From Paludisphaera mucosa (GTDB lineage Bacteria; Planctomycetota; Planctomycetia; Isosphaerales; Isosphaeraceae): 64,000 nt of DNA. Location of the stretch: the NCBI RefSeq assembly GCF_029589435.1, contig NZ_JARRAG010000002.1:2604001-2668000 (forward strand), in the 5' to 3' direction. This document shows positions 25,617-35,179 of this stretch, in pieces. The position numbers were made by a program, and so were the translations under genes. How positions within the stretch are numbered: the stretch's first letter is position 1; the number at the start of each line of letters is the position of its first letter. The notes beneath the pieces were generated by a model that was not told the origin of the DNA, made no database searches, and was given only the letters and a program-made list of their open reading frames with translations.

Positions 25617-26777
25617 ATGACGAGCTTCCCCTGGTTCCAGGGTTCGGACAACCCCTACGGCGTCGCGTTCGAGTCGGTCGGCGTGCTGACCGAGCGCATC
25701 AAGGAGACGCTGGAGGCCGAGTTCGGCGACGTGGCGGTCCGGGGCGAGATCTCGAACCTCTCGCGGCCGCGCTCCGGCCACCTGTACTTCAGCCTGAAGG
25801 ACCAGGCGGCCGGCATCCGCGTGGTCATGTGGCGGAGCGACGCCCAGCGCCTGCCGTTCGAGCTGTCCGACGGCCTGGCCGTCCGGCTCGTCGGCCGGCT
25901 GACGGTCTACAACCCCCGCGGCGAGTACCAGATCATCGCCCAGGCGATCGAACCGGAGGGCATGGGCGCGCAGGAACTCGCCTTCCGGCAACTCTTCGCC
26001 AGGCTCTCGGCCGAGGGGCTGTTCGACCCCGACCGGAAACGACCGCTGCCGCGCTTCCCCCGGCGGATCGCGGTCGTCACCAGCCCGACCGGCGCGGCCG
26101 TTCGCGACCTGCTCCAGGTCACGGGACGGCGATGGGCGGCGACCGACGTGCTGATCGTGCCGACCCGCGTCCAGGGCGTGGGCGTCGGCCGCGAGATCGC
26201 CGCGGCGCTGGAGCTGGCCGGCCTGGCGCCGGGCGTGGAAGTCGTCGTCGTCGCCCGGGGAGGCGGCAGCGCCGAGGACCTCAGCCCATTCAACGACGAG
26301 GTCGTCGTGCGCGCGATCGCCGATTGCCGCGTCCCGGTGGTGGCCGCCGTCGGCCACGAGATCGACGTCACCCTCGCCGACCTGGTCGCCGACCGCCGCG
26401 CCCTGACCCCCAGCGAGGCCGGCGAACTCGTCGTGCCCGACGCGGCCGAGATCGCCATGCACCTGGACCGACTCGGCCAGGCGCTTCACCACGCCGGCGC
26501 GAGCCGCCTGCGCGACGCCCGCGCCCGCCTCGACCACCTGGCCCGGGGCCTGTCCACATCCCTCGGCCAGGACCTGGAACGTCGCCGCCACCGCCTCGAC
26601 CGCCTGAAATCCTCCCTCGAAGCCCTCAACCCCGAAGCCGTCCTGGCCCGGGGCTACAGCCTGACCCTCGCCGAGGACGGCCGCACCGTCGTCCGCGACC
26701 CCGCCCAGGTCCCGCCCGGCAGCCTCATCCGGTCGATTCTCGCCTCCGGCCGGATCACGTCCCGCGTCGAGGGCTGA
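25617..26777 (+). CDS. xseA: Exodeoxyribonuclease VII large subunit
   Basis: 386 residues from ATG 25617, shorter than E. coli XseA (about 456) mainly in the helical C-terminal part. The N-terminal OB-fold (about 15-110) includes VRGEISNLSRPRSGHLYFSLKD split over residues 41-62. The catalytic domain contains AVVTSPTGAAVRDL (152-165), RGGGSAEDL (214-222) and VVAAVGHEIDVTLADLVADRRALTPSEA further on. With XseB it degrades single-stranded DNA to oligonucleotides. Its partner gene xseB lies 7.8 kb downstream on the same strand, beyond two giant surface-protein genes. Confidence 0.96.
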   Translation: MTSFPWFQGSDNPYGVAFESVGVLTERIKETLEAEFGDVAVRGEISNLSRPRSGHLYFSLKDQAAGIRVVMWRSDAQRLPFELSDGLAVRLVGRLTVYNPRGEYQIIAQAIEPEGMGAQELAFRQLFARLSAEGLFDPDRKRPLPRFPRRIAVVTSPTGAAVRDLLQVTGRRWAATDVLIVPTRVQGVGVGREIAAALELAGLAPGVEVVVVARGGGSAEDLSPFNDEVVVRAIADCRVPVVAAVGHEIDVTLADLVADRRALTPSEAGELVVPDAAEIAMHLDRLGQALHHAGASRLRDARARLDHLARGLSTSLGQDLERRRHRLDRLKSSLEALNPEAVLARGYSLTLAEDGRTVVRDPAQVPPGSLIRSILASGRITSRVEG

Positions 26778-27076
26778 ACGGTGTCGGCTTAAGTCTTGAT
26801 GTCTGCGCCTACCAAGGCTCGATCGCGTCATGCGCGTTGAAATGGCTGTTAAAACAATCGGTCTGGCGAATTTATAGGGGCCAGAGAAGTTCCCTCTTGC
26901 TCTCACGGTGGGAATATGGGTACTTTGGGCGACTGTAAACATGGAGTTTAGGCTTAACCCAAGCATGCTCCCAGATGGCCCGCGCGGCGGTGACGTCGCC
27001 GACGCGGGAGGCGAAGCCGATCGACGACGGCTCTCCACGACGGTCGCTCGACACCCCTGACACGAGAGAATCCAAC
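26778..27076. other. AT-richer leader region ahead of the adhesin genes
   Basis: 299 bp that is clearly less GC-rich than its flanks over 26790-26970. A weak promoter-like pair, TTAAAA (26849-26854) and TTTATA (26871-26876) with a 16-bp spacer, lies in it. This suggests the adhesin genes carry their own promoter rather than being read only from xseA. Confidence 0.35.
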
Positions 27077-30000
27077 ATGAACTCGGCGAAGACGACGCGA
27101 CACGGCCGGCCCGGGGCGGGCTGGTTTTCCTGGAACAGGGACGGCAAGGCCGAGCGTCGCGGGCGTCGAGTTCGGGGCGAGACGCTCCGGAGGGTCGAGG
27201 TCCTGGAAGACCGGACGCTGATGGCGGCCTCGATCCTGATCAGCCCCGGCGCGGGGCTGGGCTACGTCACGGACATCCTCGGGGAGAATGTGGACATCTC
27301 GGTCACGGGATCGATCTACACCTTCTCCTCGGATCGGATCATCAACGTCGACCTGAACGCGGCCGGGCTGACGGTCGTGGGCAGCGGCTCCAACCTGGTG
27401 ACCGTCGACGGGATCACGAGCCTGAACATCGGCGTGCTCTCGCCATCGACCACGGTCGGGCTGGCCAGCACCAACGTGCCGACCGACTACGGCGCGGTCA
27501 TCGGCGTGTCGGGTCCCGAGCTGACGTTGGGGGACCAGGGCGACCTCTCCGGCATCGCCGCGACGGTCGAGACCTTCGGCCTCATCGGAAGTTCGAGCAT
27601 CGTGGTCGACGGCTCGGCCGGGACGACCGGGGGCGCCTGGACCCTGGATCAGGACGGCAGCGGGCACGGCCGGCTGACGGGGATCGGGACCGGCGGATCG
27701 CTGGTGTTCGACCCCGCGCTGGTCGACGTCCTGACCGTGCGCAACGCCGCCGGCCAGGCGAATTCGCTCACCGTCGATTTCACCGTGGCCGATCCCCTGC
27801 CGAGCGGCTCGCTCAGCTACGACGGCGGCTGGACGGACCCGTCGACGGCCAAGAGCGACCTGATCCTCGTCGGCGGCCTGGCCCCGCTCACCAGCGAGGT
27901 CTTCTCGGGCTCCGGCCCCGGCTCGGGCGACATCGACTTCACCACGGCGTCGACGACCTCCTCGATCTCCTTCACCGGGATCTCCCCGCACAGCGTCTAC
28001 GACACGGTCCCGGCGCTGACCTACCAGTTCGACTATTTCGGGGCGCCGAACGTCGGCGTCCTGCTGTCGGCGGGCGAGAATTCGGCCAACACCGGCAACG
28101 TCCAGACGCTGCAGATCTCCTCGGTCGGCACGCCCCCCGAGTTCCCCGACACCCACGTCGCCAACAAGACCAGCATCCTCGTCAACCAGAACTCCTCGCT
28201 GTCCGGCTATTCCCTGACGATCAACTACGCCCTGACGACGCCCGTCGCCGGCCTGAACCTGCTGACCGTCACCCAGGCCGTGGGCCCCGACTCCGCCACG
28301 CTCACCGACCTGCCCCCGGGGGCGGCGATCGTGGTGAACCAGGGCCAGGGGAACGACACGCTCGCCCTCGCGATCGACGGGACGGCGGGCACGACCTCGA
28401 CGACCCTCGACGGCGGCCCGGGCATCGACACGCTGACGATCGACGCCGGCGGCCGGCCCCTCTCGGCGGCGAACTTCTCGGTCGGCGTCGAGGGGGCTAT
28501 CACCATCTCGGGCGCAATCCTGCCCGGCGGGCCGATCAGCTACACGAGCTACGAGAGCGTCGTGGTGAACAACGTCGGGACCCAGGTCCCGGTGGTCACG
28601 GCCGCCATCTTCCGCGCCATTCAGGGCCAACCGCAGGTCGACGCCCTCGTCGGCTCCTTCACGGTCCCGTCGCCCGCCCTGGCGGCCGACTTCGCCGCCC
28701 TGATCAACTGGGGCGACGGCACGACGTCGGCGGGGGTGATCGTCCCGTCGGCCGTCAATCCGGCCGGGTTCGACGTCTTCGGAACTCACACCTACACCGG
28801 CTCCAACCCTTCGCCGGTCGTCACCCTGACCGTTTCGACGCTCGCCGTGACCTCGACCGTGTTCGTCGGCGGCTCGCCGGTGACCTTCAACCCGACCTCG
28901 TCCTCGGCCTCGGACGACGCCGACGCCCAGGTCACCGTCACCGACCTCCCCGCGCTCGTGCCCACCGTCTTCGGCGTGCCGGTGCACGGGAGCGAGGGTC
29001 AGAACCTGGTCTCCGCCATCGTGGGCGCGTTCACCTCGTCGGCGACGGCGACGGCGGCCGACTTCGCTGCGACCATCGCCTGGGGCGACGGCTCGACCTC
29101 GGCGGGCGTGATCGTCCAGGACGCCTCCAACCCGTCGGTCTTCTACGTCCAGGGGACGCACACGTACTACGACCCCGGCGTCGCGATCGCGACCGCCATC
29201 ACCGTGACGCCGCTGGCGACGTCGTTCTCGCAGCTCGTCGGCGGGGTGGCCACGACCTTCTTCCGCCCGGCCGGCGTCCCCGTCACGCAGGCCTCGCAGG
29301 CGATCATCGACGACGCGGCGGTCGACGTCTCGGTCCAGGCCGTCTCCGGCTTCGAGAACATCGCGATCGCGTCGGGCTCCTCGATGGTCGTCGGCACGTT
29401 CACCGACCTGGGCGGGGTCGACCCGACCGACGCGAATCCGGCCGCGGCCTACGCGGCGACGATCTACTGGGGCGACGGGACCGCGGGGGTCGGCGCCCTG
29501 TCCATCATCCGCGACGGCTTGACGAGCCGCTTCATCGTCACCGCGACCCCGCACGTCTACGCCACGCCGGGGAGCTACCCGATCACGATCGTCGTGACCC
29601 AGGCCGACGGCGGTTCGACGGGGATCGGCTCGAACTTCGCGGTCATCGCCGACGCGCCGCTGACGGGCACGGCCTCGCAGCCGACGATCGCGAACGCCTC
29701 GGAAGGAGTCCTGTTCACCGACCGGGTGATCGGCTCGTTCGTCGACGCCAACCCGCGGGCGACAACCGACCAGTACACGGTCAACATCGACTGGGGCGAC
29801 GGCACGCCCAACTCCGCCGGCCGGGTCATCCAGCCGGGGGGCGTGGGCACGACCTTCTTCGTGATCGGCTCGCACACCTACGCCGACGCCCAGGGCCCGG
29901 GCGTGAATCCCTTCGCGTTCGGCCCCGGCCCGCTCGCCGGCCCGATCACGACGAACGGGACGTATGTGCTGAACATGTCGATCCGCGACACCTTCGGCTC

Positions 30001-30997
30001 GGCGCTGAACATCTTCAACGGGATCACGGTCGTCGACCAGGCGCTCCTGATCTCGGGCGGGATGACTTCAGCGTCGGACACGGGGATCTCCCATTCCGAC
30101 GGCGTCACCAACGACGCCACGCCGACGTTCACGGGCCGCACCAACGAGGGCGGGGCGACGCTCTACCTGTACGCCGCGCTCAACGGCGGCGCGCCGACCT
30201 TCATCGGCTCGACGACCGTCGACGCGTCGGGTGCCTGGAGCCTCACTCCGGCGTCGGCCCTGGCCGACGGCGGCTACCGGATCTCGGCCCAGGCCTACGA
30301 CGCGGGCGGCCACACCGTCAGCGCCCTGACGACCCTGGCGTCGTCGCTGGTGATCGACACCGTCGGCCCCGAGGTCGTGGACCTGCTGTTCGACAACTTC
30401 CGGGGCCGGGTGATCGCCACGTTCGCCGACTTCGGCGGGGTGTCGAACACCGGCTCGGGGCTGGTGCTCTCGACCGTCCGCGACGCGAACAATTACCTGT
30501 TCACGAAACTGCTGTCGACGACCCCCAGCCTGCATCCCTGGCTCGCCACCTCGATCACGGTGACGCCCGGCACGACCGCGGGCGACCAGGCGGCGACGGT
30601 GCAGTTCAACGGCGGCGCGGGGATCCGGGGCGGGAAGTACCTGTTCCAGATCCGCTCGGTCGACCCGTCGAACCTGTCGGGCGTCCAGGACATCGCCGGC
30701 AACGCGCTCGACGGCGAGTTCTACGGCTTCTTCCCCTCGGGGAACCACGTCAACGGCGGCGACTTCGTGGCGCAGCTCGACGCGATCCATCACACGATCT
30801 CGCCCCCGCAGTCGCAGGTGGGGACGGCCACGCCGATCTCGCCCCCGGGCCGGCCGGCGACGGGCCGGTTCCTCCGCCTCGACGGCGCCCTGCTCCCTTC
30901 GGCCGCGTCGGCGGTTAGACTGGCTTCCGTCCGGGCCGCGTCCCGGCCGAGCCTGGCGTCGGCCCGCATCGCGCGGGCGGCCTCCCTCGGATCCTGA
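27077..30997 (+). CDS. Giant cell-surface protein with PKD-like repeats, copy 1
   Basis: 1,306 residues. The basic N-terminus leads to RRVEVLEDRTLMAAS at about 38-52, a planctomycete LEDRxLL-type motif (related to the LEPR-XLL domain) found at the N-terminus of very large exported proteins. No ordinary signal peptide is seen. Four PKD/cadherin-like repeats are marked by WGDG at residues 545, 669, 798 and 906, each followed by a T-H-x-Y or P-H-V-Y strand. An Ig-like domain (SDTGISHSDGVTNDATPTFTG, near 1000) and a SwmB-like region follow. The C-terminal block DIAGNALDGEFYGFFPSGN is shared with the next gene. It probably acts in adhesion or as a surface layer component. GAGAGA lies upstream of ATG 27077. 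Confidence 0.88.
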   Translation: MNSAKTTRHGRPGAGWFSWNRDGKAERRGRRVRGETLRRVEVLEDRTLMAASILISPGAGLGYVTDILGENVDISVTGSIYTFSSDRIINVDLNAAGLTVVGSGSNLVTVDGITSLNIGVLSPSTTVGLASTNVPTDYGAVIGVSGPELTLGDQGDLSGIAATVETFGLIGSSSIVVDGSAGTTGGAWTLDQDGSGHGRLTGIGTGGSLVFDPALVDVLTVRNAAGQANSLTVDFTVADPLPSGSLSYDGGWTDPSTAKSDLILVGGLAPLTSEVFSGSGPGSGDIDFTTASTTSSISFTGISPHSVYDTVPALTYQFDYFGAPNVGVLLSAGENSANTGNVQTLQISSVGTPPEFPDTHVANKTSILVNQNSSLSGYSLTINYALTTPVAGLNLLTVTQAVGPDSATLTDLPPGAAIVVNQGQGNDTLALAIDGTAGTTSTTLDGGPGIDTLTIDAGGRPLSAANFSVGVEGAITISGAILPGGPISYTSYESVVVNNVGTQVPVVTAAIFRAIQGQPQVDALVGSFTVPSPALAADFAALINWGDGTTSAGVIVPSAVNPAGFDVFGTHTYTGSNPSPVVTLTVSTLAVTSTVFVGGSPVTFNPTSSSASDDADAQVTVTDLPALVPTVFGVPVHGSEGQNLVSAIVGAFTSSATATAADFAATIAWGDGSTSAGVIVQDASNPSVFYVQGTHTYYDPGVAIATAITVTPLATSFSQLVGGVATTFFRPAGVPVTQASQAIIDDAAVDVSVQAVSGFENIAIASGSSMVVGTFTDLGGVDPTDANPAAAYAATIYWGDGTAGVGALSIIRDGLTSRFIVTATPHVYATPGSYPITIVVTQADGGSTGIGSNFAVIADAPLTGTASQPTIANASEGVLFTDRVIGSFVDANPRATTDQYTVNIDWGDGTPNSAGRVIQPGGVGTTFFVIGSHTYADAQGPGVNPFAFGPGPLAGPITTNGTYVLNMSIRDTFGSALNIFNGITVVDQALLISGGMTSASDTGISHSDGVTNDATPTFTGRTNEGGATLYLYAALNGGAPTFIGSTTVDASGAWSLTPASALADGGYRISAQAYDAGGHTVSALTTLASSLVIDTVGPEVVDLLFDNFRGRVIATFADFGGVSNTGSGLVLSTVRDANNYLFTKLLSTTPSLHPWLATSITVTPGTTAGDQAATVQFNGGAGIRGGKYLFQIRSVDPSNLSGVQDIAGNALDGEFYGFFPSGNHVNGGDFVAQLDAIHHTISPPQSQVGTATPISPPGRPATGRFLRLDGALLPSAASAVRLASVRAASRPSLASARIARAASLGS

Positions 30998-31075
30998 TCG
31001 CGTCCTCCGCGCCTGGCGGCCACCGCCGGGCGCGGCCCCCTCGCGTCTGCACGCACGAGCGCTTCGGAGAGTTTC

Positions 31076-34000
31076 ATGCACCGGGATTTCCTGTCGTCGT
31101 GTCGTGATCGGTTCGGCCTCCCGCGCCCGCTCCCGCGGCCCAAACGGCCGACGCGGCGGCGGGTCGGGGTCGAGGCGCTCGAGGACCGCCGCCTGCTCGC
31201 CGCCTCGCTCGGCATCACGACGGGGACGCTCCTCTTCCAGTCGACGGGCACCGCGATGAACGTGCGGATCTCGGTCGACGCGGCCGACGTCTACACCTTC
31301 CTCGACCCGACCCAGCCGATCACCCTCGGGGCCGGGACGGGGGCATGGACCCTGTCGCCCGACGGCCACACCGCGACCGGCCCGGCGTCGTCGTTCACCT
31401 CGGCCGCCGTCGTCGGCGACGCGGGGGCGTTCAACGACGTCGTGAGCGTCGACTCGACCAAGGCCCCCCTGAACATCAGCACCGGCTCGGGCAACGACTC
31501 GTTCTTTTTGACGACCCAGTCCATCGCCGCGGCCGTCTCGATCAGCAACGCGGTCAGCGGCGGCTCCGACGGCGACTCGGTCTTCTACGCCGTCGGCGGC
31601 GTCGACGGGACGTTCGCCACCGGGGCCCTCGGCCGCGAGACCTTCCTCAGCGCCGCCGCGGGCGCGGGGCTGATCAGCGTGAACTCGGTCAAGCCGACCT
31701 ACGCCTCGTCGTTCCCCGACCTGGTCTCGTCGGGGGCCAAGCTCGACCTGAACCTGAACAGCCTGTACGCCACGCCCACGGCCCTGACGACGCGGCTGTC
31801 TCTGGCGAGCGGCGTGATCCAGGTCGCCGTGACGTCGGGCCCGGTCCACAGCTTCCCCGACGGGACGGTCGACAATTTCGCGATCGGCGGGACGACGGCC
31901 GGCAGCACGCTGACGATCGACTACGCCGGCGGCGTCCCGTACGGCCCCGGCGTGAATTTCGCCCCGCCGGCCGCGACGGGCGCGGCCTCGAACACGCTGA
32001 TCCTCCAGAACGGCAGCTTCGCGCAGGAGGCCTACATCGCGTCGGGCGCCGGCGCGGGGCGGATCGCCTTCCCGAACCGCACGGTCGGCTCGGCGACGAT
32101 CAGCAACGTCGTCGACTTCAGCCGCCTCAGCCCGATCATCGACACGGTGACCGTGGCCGGCTACACATTCTCGGCCCCCCTGGGCGCCCAGACGATCCAG
32201 GTCGAGACCGGCCCCATCGTCTCGACCGTGCAGACGACCCGGATCCGCAGCACGACGAACGCCTTCGAGCAGGTCGCGCTCGCCAACAAGGGGTCGATCG
32301 GGATCACCACCGGGGGCGACGCCGACACCCTGGCGATCGACCTGGGCACGCCGGCCCTCGGCCTCGCGACGTTCTCCGCGGCCACGGCCGGCGGCGACGA
32401 CACGATCGTCCTGCTCGCCTCGGCCGCCGGGGTCGCGACGACCCTCGACGCCGGCGCGGGGGCGGCGAACCTGATCGACCTGAGCAACGCCGGCAGCGTC
32501 GCCGGGCTGCTCGGCAACGTCTTCGCCCTGGCGACCGGCGGCGCGGCGACGGTCAAGCTCGACGACTCGGCGCGGGCCGTCGCCGACTCGTTCACGATCG
32601 CCCCCGGCCGGATCACGGGCGGGCCGCTCGGCAACTTCCTCGACTACTCGGGCGGCGGCGTGACCACCGTCGACGTCCGCGGCGGGACGCTGAGCGACAC
32701 CTTCACCTTCACGGGCTTCGGCGGGGCGACCACGGCCGAGACCTACACCATCGCCGGCGGCCCCGGGAACGACACGCTGGTCGTCAACTCCAGCCTGCCG
32801 ACGGTGAACTTCGCCACCGGCGGGATCCTGAGCTTCGGCGCGGGCGAGCCGATCATCAACTACACGAGCATCGAGCAGGTCACGCTCAACGTCTCGGCGA
32901 CGCCGCCCGTCGGCATCCCGACGACGATCTTCGCCGTCGAGGCCCGGCCGTTCGTCCAGCAGACGGTCGCACGCTTCACCGACGCCGCTCCGACCGGCGG
33001 GGTCAGCTACTTCGCCGCGATCGACTGGGGCGACGGCACGCCGGCGTCGGGGGGCCTGATCGTCCCCGCGGGCGTGACCGGCTCGTACGACGTGCTGGGC
33101 AACCACAGCTACGCCGCGGCCGCGACCTACCCCGTGACCGTCACCGTCACCCGCCAGGGCGGCGGCTCCAGCGGCACCACGGTCGTCGACGGCGTGCCCA
33201 TCACGGTGAACAGCGGCGCCTCCGAAAGCGCCGTCGTCAACTCGACGAGCGTCGTCTTCGCCGCCCCGCTGGCCGCCCAGGGGATCCCGCTCTCGGGCCG
33301 CGCGACGGCCCCGCTCTCGACGGCCGCGGGCGGCGTGCAGGTCGCCGCGTTCACCGACTCGGGCACGAACCTCGACCCGTCGGCCTACACCGCTCTCATC
33401 TACTGGGGCGACGGCTCCGACCCGACCGCCGCGACCCGGATCACCGCCATCGGCACCGCCGGCGGGGTCGTCTACAACGTCTTCGGCGACCACACGTACG
33501 CCCAGGCCGGCAATTATCCGGTCACCGTCCTGATCACCAAGCCGCCGGTCGCCGTGGCGGCCCCGGCCACGCCCCAGTCGCCCCCCGGCGCGCAGGTGGT
33601 GGCCGTCTCGACCGCGGCGATCCTCCCCCCTGCGCTCACTTCCGTCGCCGGCCGTCTCAACCCGGCCAGCGACTCGGGGGCCTCGAACAGCGACGGGATC
33701 ACGAACGTCGTCCAGCCGACGTACTCCGGCACGGTCAATTCGCCGGGGGCCACCGTGGCCGTCGTCGCCCAGTCGCCGACCGGCCCGATCCTCCTGGGCA
33801 CGACCCAGGCCGACGAGGCCGGCGCCTGGAACGTAACGTCGACCGTCGCCCTGCCCGACAACGCCTACACGATCACCATCTTCGCCGGCGACCGCTACAA
33901 CTCGGGGAACGTCATCACCAGCGTCCTCCCGCAGACGCTCGTGATCGACACGTTCGGCCCCAAGGTCGTCGCCGCGGCTTTCCAGCCCAGCTCGGGCTCG

Positions 34001-34507
34001 GTCCTGGTGACGTATCAGGACTACGGCGGGGGCGGCGGCGTCGGCTCGGGCGTCAACCTGACGACCGTGCAGGAGCCGAGCAACTACGCCTTCTCGTTCA
34101 TCTCGACCACCGTCAAGGGCTACCGCCCGCCGTCGCAGTGGCTCGTGGGGCCGATCGGGATCTCCCCGGCGACCACCTTCGGGCCCCAGGCCACGACGCT
34201 CATCCTCAACGGCGGGACGTCGATCCGCGGCGGGGTGTATCAGCTCGTCATCCGCTCGCGGACCTCGGCCTTCGCGACCGGGATCCAGGACGTCGCGGGC
34301 AACGCGCTCGACGGCGAGTTCTTCGGCGCCTTCCCCTCGGGCAACAACGTCGCGGGCGGCGACTTCGTCGCGCGGCTGGACTCGATCCACAACCGCGTCT
34401 TCGTCCCCGGGACGACCGTGGGCCCCGGCCAGCCGCGGCCCACGCCCGTCCGCCCGGTGCGCCCCACGCCGGTCCGACCGGTCCGCGCCCGGGCCCTGCC
34501 CCGCTGA
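31076..34507 (+). CDS. Giant cell-surface protein with PKD-like repeats, copy 2
   Basis: 1,143 residues, 78 bp after copy 1. The N-terminus carries the same type of motif, VEALEDRRLLAAS, at 32-44. PKD-like repeats are marked by WGDG at residues 651 and 777; the first half has Gly/Asp-rich repeats such as GSGNDSFFL and GGPGNDTLVV, which resemble calcium-binding beta-roll turns. An Ig-like segment with NPASDSGASNSDGITNVVQP parallels copy 1. The C-terminal block DVAGNALDGEFFGAFPSGN-N-V-A-G-G-D-F-V-A-R-L-D is nearly that of copy 1, and a Pro/Arg tail with PVRPTPVRPVR follows. The pair looks like an old tandem duplication with loss or gain of repeats. GGAG lies eight bases before the ATG. Confidence 0.88.
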   Translation: MHRDFLSSCRDRFGLPRPLPRPKRPTRRRVGVEALEDRRLLAASLGITTGTLLFQSTGTAMNVRISVDAADVYTFLDPTQPITLGAGTGAWTLSPDGHTATGPASSFTSAAVVGDAGAFNDVVSVDSTKAPLNISTGSGNDSFFLTTQSIAAAVSISNAVSGGSDGDSVFYAVGGVDGTFATGALGRETFLSAAAGAGLISVNSVKPTYASSFPDLVSSGAKLDLNLNSLYATPTALTTRLSLASGVIQVAVTSGPVHSFPDGTVDNFAIGGTTAGSTLTIDYAGGVPYGPGVNFAPPAATGAASNTLILQNGSFAQEAYIASGAGAGRIAFPNRTVGSATISNVVDFSRLSPIIDTVTVAGYTFSAPLGAQTIQVETGPIVSTVQTTRIRSTTNAFEQVALANKGSIGITTGGDADTLAIDLGTPALGLATFSAATAGGDDTIVLLASAAGVATTLDAGAGAANLIDLSNAGSVAGLLGNVFALATGGAATVKLDDSARAVADSFTIAPGRITGGPLGNFLDYSGGGVTTVDVRGGTLSDTFTFTGFGGATTAETYTIAGGPGNDTLVVNSSLPTVNFATGGILSFGAGEPIINYTSIEQVTLNVSATPPVGIPTTIFAVEARPFVQQTVARFTDAAPTGGVSYFAAIDWGDGTPASGGLIVPAGVTGSYDVLGNHSYAAAATYPVTVTVTRQGGGSSGTTVVDGVPITVNSGASESAVVNSTSVVFAAPLAAQGIPLSGRATAPLSTAAGGVQVAAFTDSGTNLDPSAYTALIYWGDGSDPTAATRITAIGTAGGVVYNVFGDHTYAQAGNYPVTVLITKPPVAVAAPATPQSPPGAQVVAVSTAAILPPALTSVAGRLNPASDSGASNSDGITNVVQPTYSGTVNSPGATVAVVAQSPTGPILLGTTQADEAGAWNVTSTVALPDNAYTITIFAGDRYNSGNVITSVLPQTLVIDTFGPKVVAAAFQPSSGSVLVTYQDYGGGGGVGSGVNLTTVQEPSNYAFSFISTTVKGYRPPSQWLVGPIGISPATTFGPQATTLILNGGTSIRGGVYQLVIRSRTSAFATGIQDVAGNALDGEFFGAFPSGNNVAGGDFVARLDSIHNRVFVPGTTVGPGQPRPTPVRPVRPTPVRPVRARALPR

Positions 34508-34587
34508 CGCCGGCGCACGGCTTGGCCCGTCGTCTCCAAGTCGCTAAGGTGAGGGGGTGGACCGCTTCCGCCCCCTCTGCCTTTTCC

Positions 34588-35037
34588 ATGACCAGGCCCA
34601 TGCCCGACGAACCCGAGATCCGCTTCGAAGCCGCCCTCTCCGAGCTGGAGACGATCGTCGACGCGCTCCAGCGCGGCGAGCCCGAACTCGACGCCGCCCT
34701 GGACAAGTACCAGAAGGGCGTCGCGCTGCTGGGCCGCTGCTACGGGCTCCTCGAGAAGGCCGAGCGATCGGTCGCCGTCCTGACCGGCTTCGATGAGGCG
34801 GGCGAACCGCTGACCACCCCGTTCGACCCGACCGCGACCTTCGACCTCGCCCGGTCCGCCGCCGCCACCATCGTCGCCTCCGTCGTCGTCCAGCCCGGGC
34901 CGGAAGCCGCCGCCCCCAAGCCCAAACGCAAACGCGTCGCAAAGCCCGTCGCCGAGACCTCGGTCGAGCCCGAGCCGGAGGTCAGCCCGATCGCGCCCGC
35001 CGAGCCCGAATACGACCGATTCGACCCGCCTTTCTGA
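34588..35037 (+). CDS. xseB: Exodeoxyribonuclease VII small subunit with C-terminal extension
   Basis: 149 residues. The first 80 are the complete XseB helical hairpin: FEAALSELETIVDALQRGEPELDAALDKYQKG and LLGRCYGLLEKAE can be seen in order. The usual length is 60-90; the remaining 65 residues are a Pro/Glu/Lys-rich tail with PKPKRKRVAKP and are probably disordered. ATG at 34588 or 34600 is possible; neither has a strong ribosome site. XseB supports XseA in single-strand DNA degradation. In many bacteria it lies directly after xseA and before ispA, but here both neighbours are displaced. Confidence 0.92.
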   Translation: MTRPMPDEPEIRFEAALSELETIVDALQRGEPELDAALDKYQKGVALLGRCYGLLEKAERSVAVLTGFDEAGEPLTTPFDPTATFDLARSAAATIVASVVVQPGPEAAAPKPKRKRVAKPVAETSVEPEPEVSPIAPAEPEYDRFDPPF

Positions 35038-35179
35038 GCCTGTCGGAACCCGTCGATCGCGGAGAGACTCCCTCTATACATTTCGAATAGATTCCGCATA
35101 AAATATCAACAATCAGGGCGGCCCGGCGCGGCTTCGGTCCCCCGGCGACGACATCGTCCCTCCTGTCCGTGAGGCGCGT

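Noticed and set aside
26954-34390. Very long minus-strand open frames opposite the two adhesin genes (26954-29875 and 30068-34390)
   Set aside because: They are rich in Arg, Gly, Asp and Val with no domain or ribosome site, as expected when the complement of a GC-rich gene with strong third-position bias stays open. The plus-strand frames have clear domain repeats and sorting motifs.
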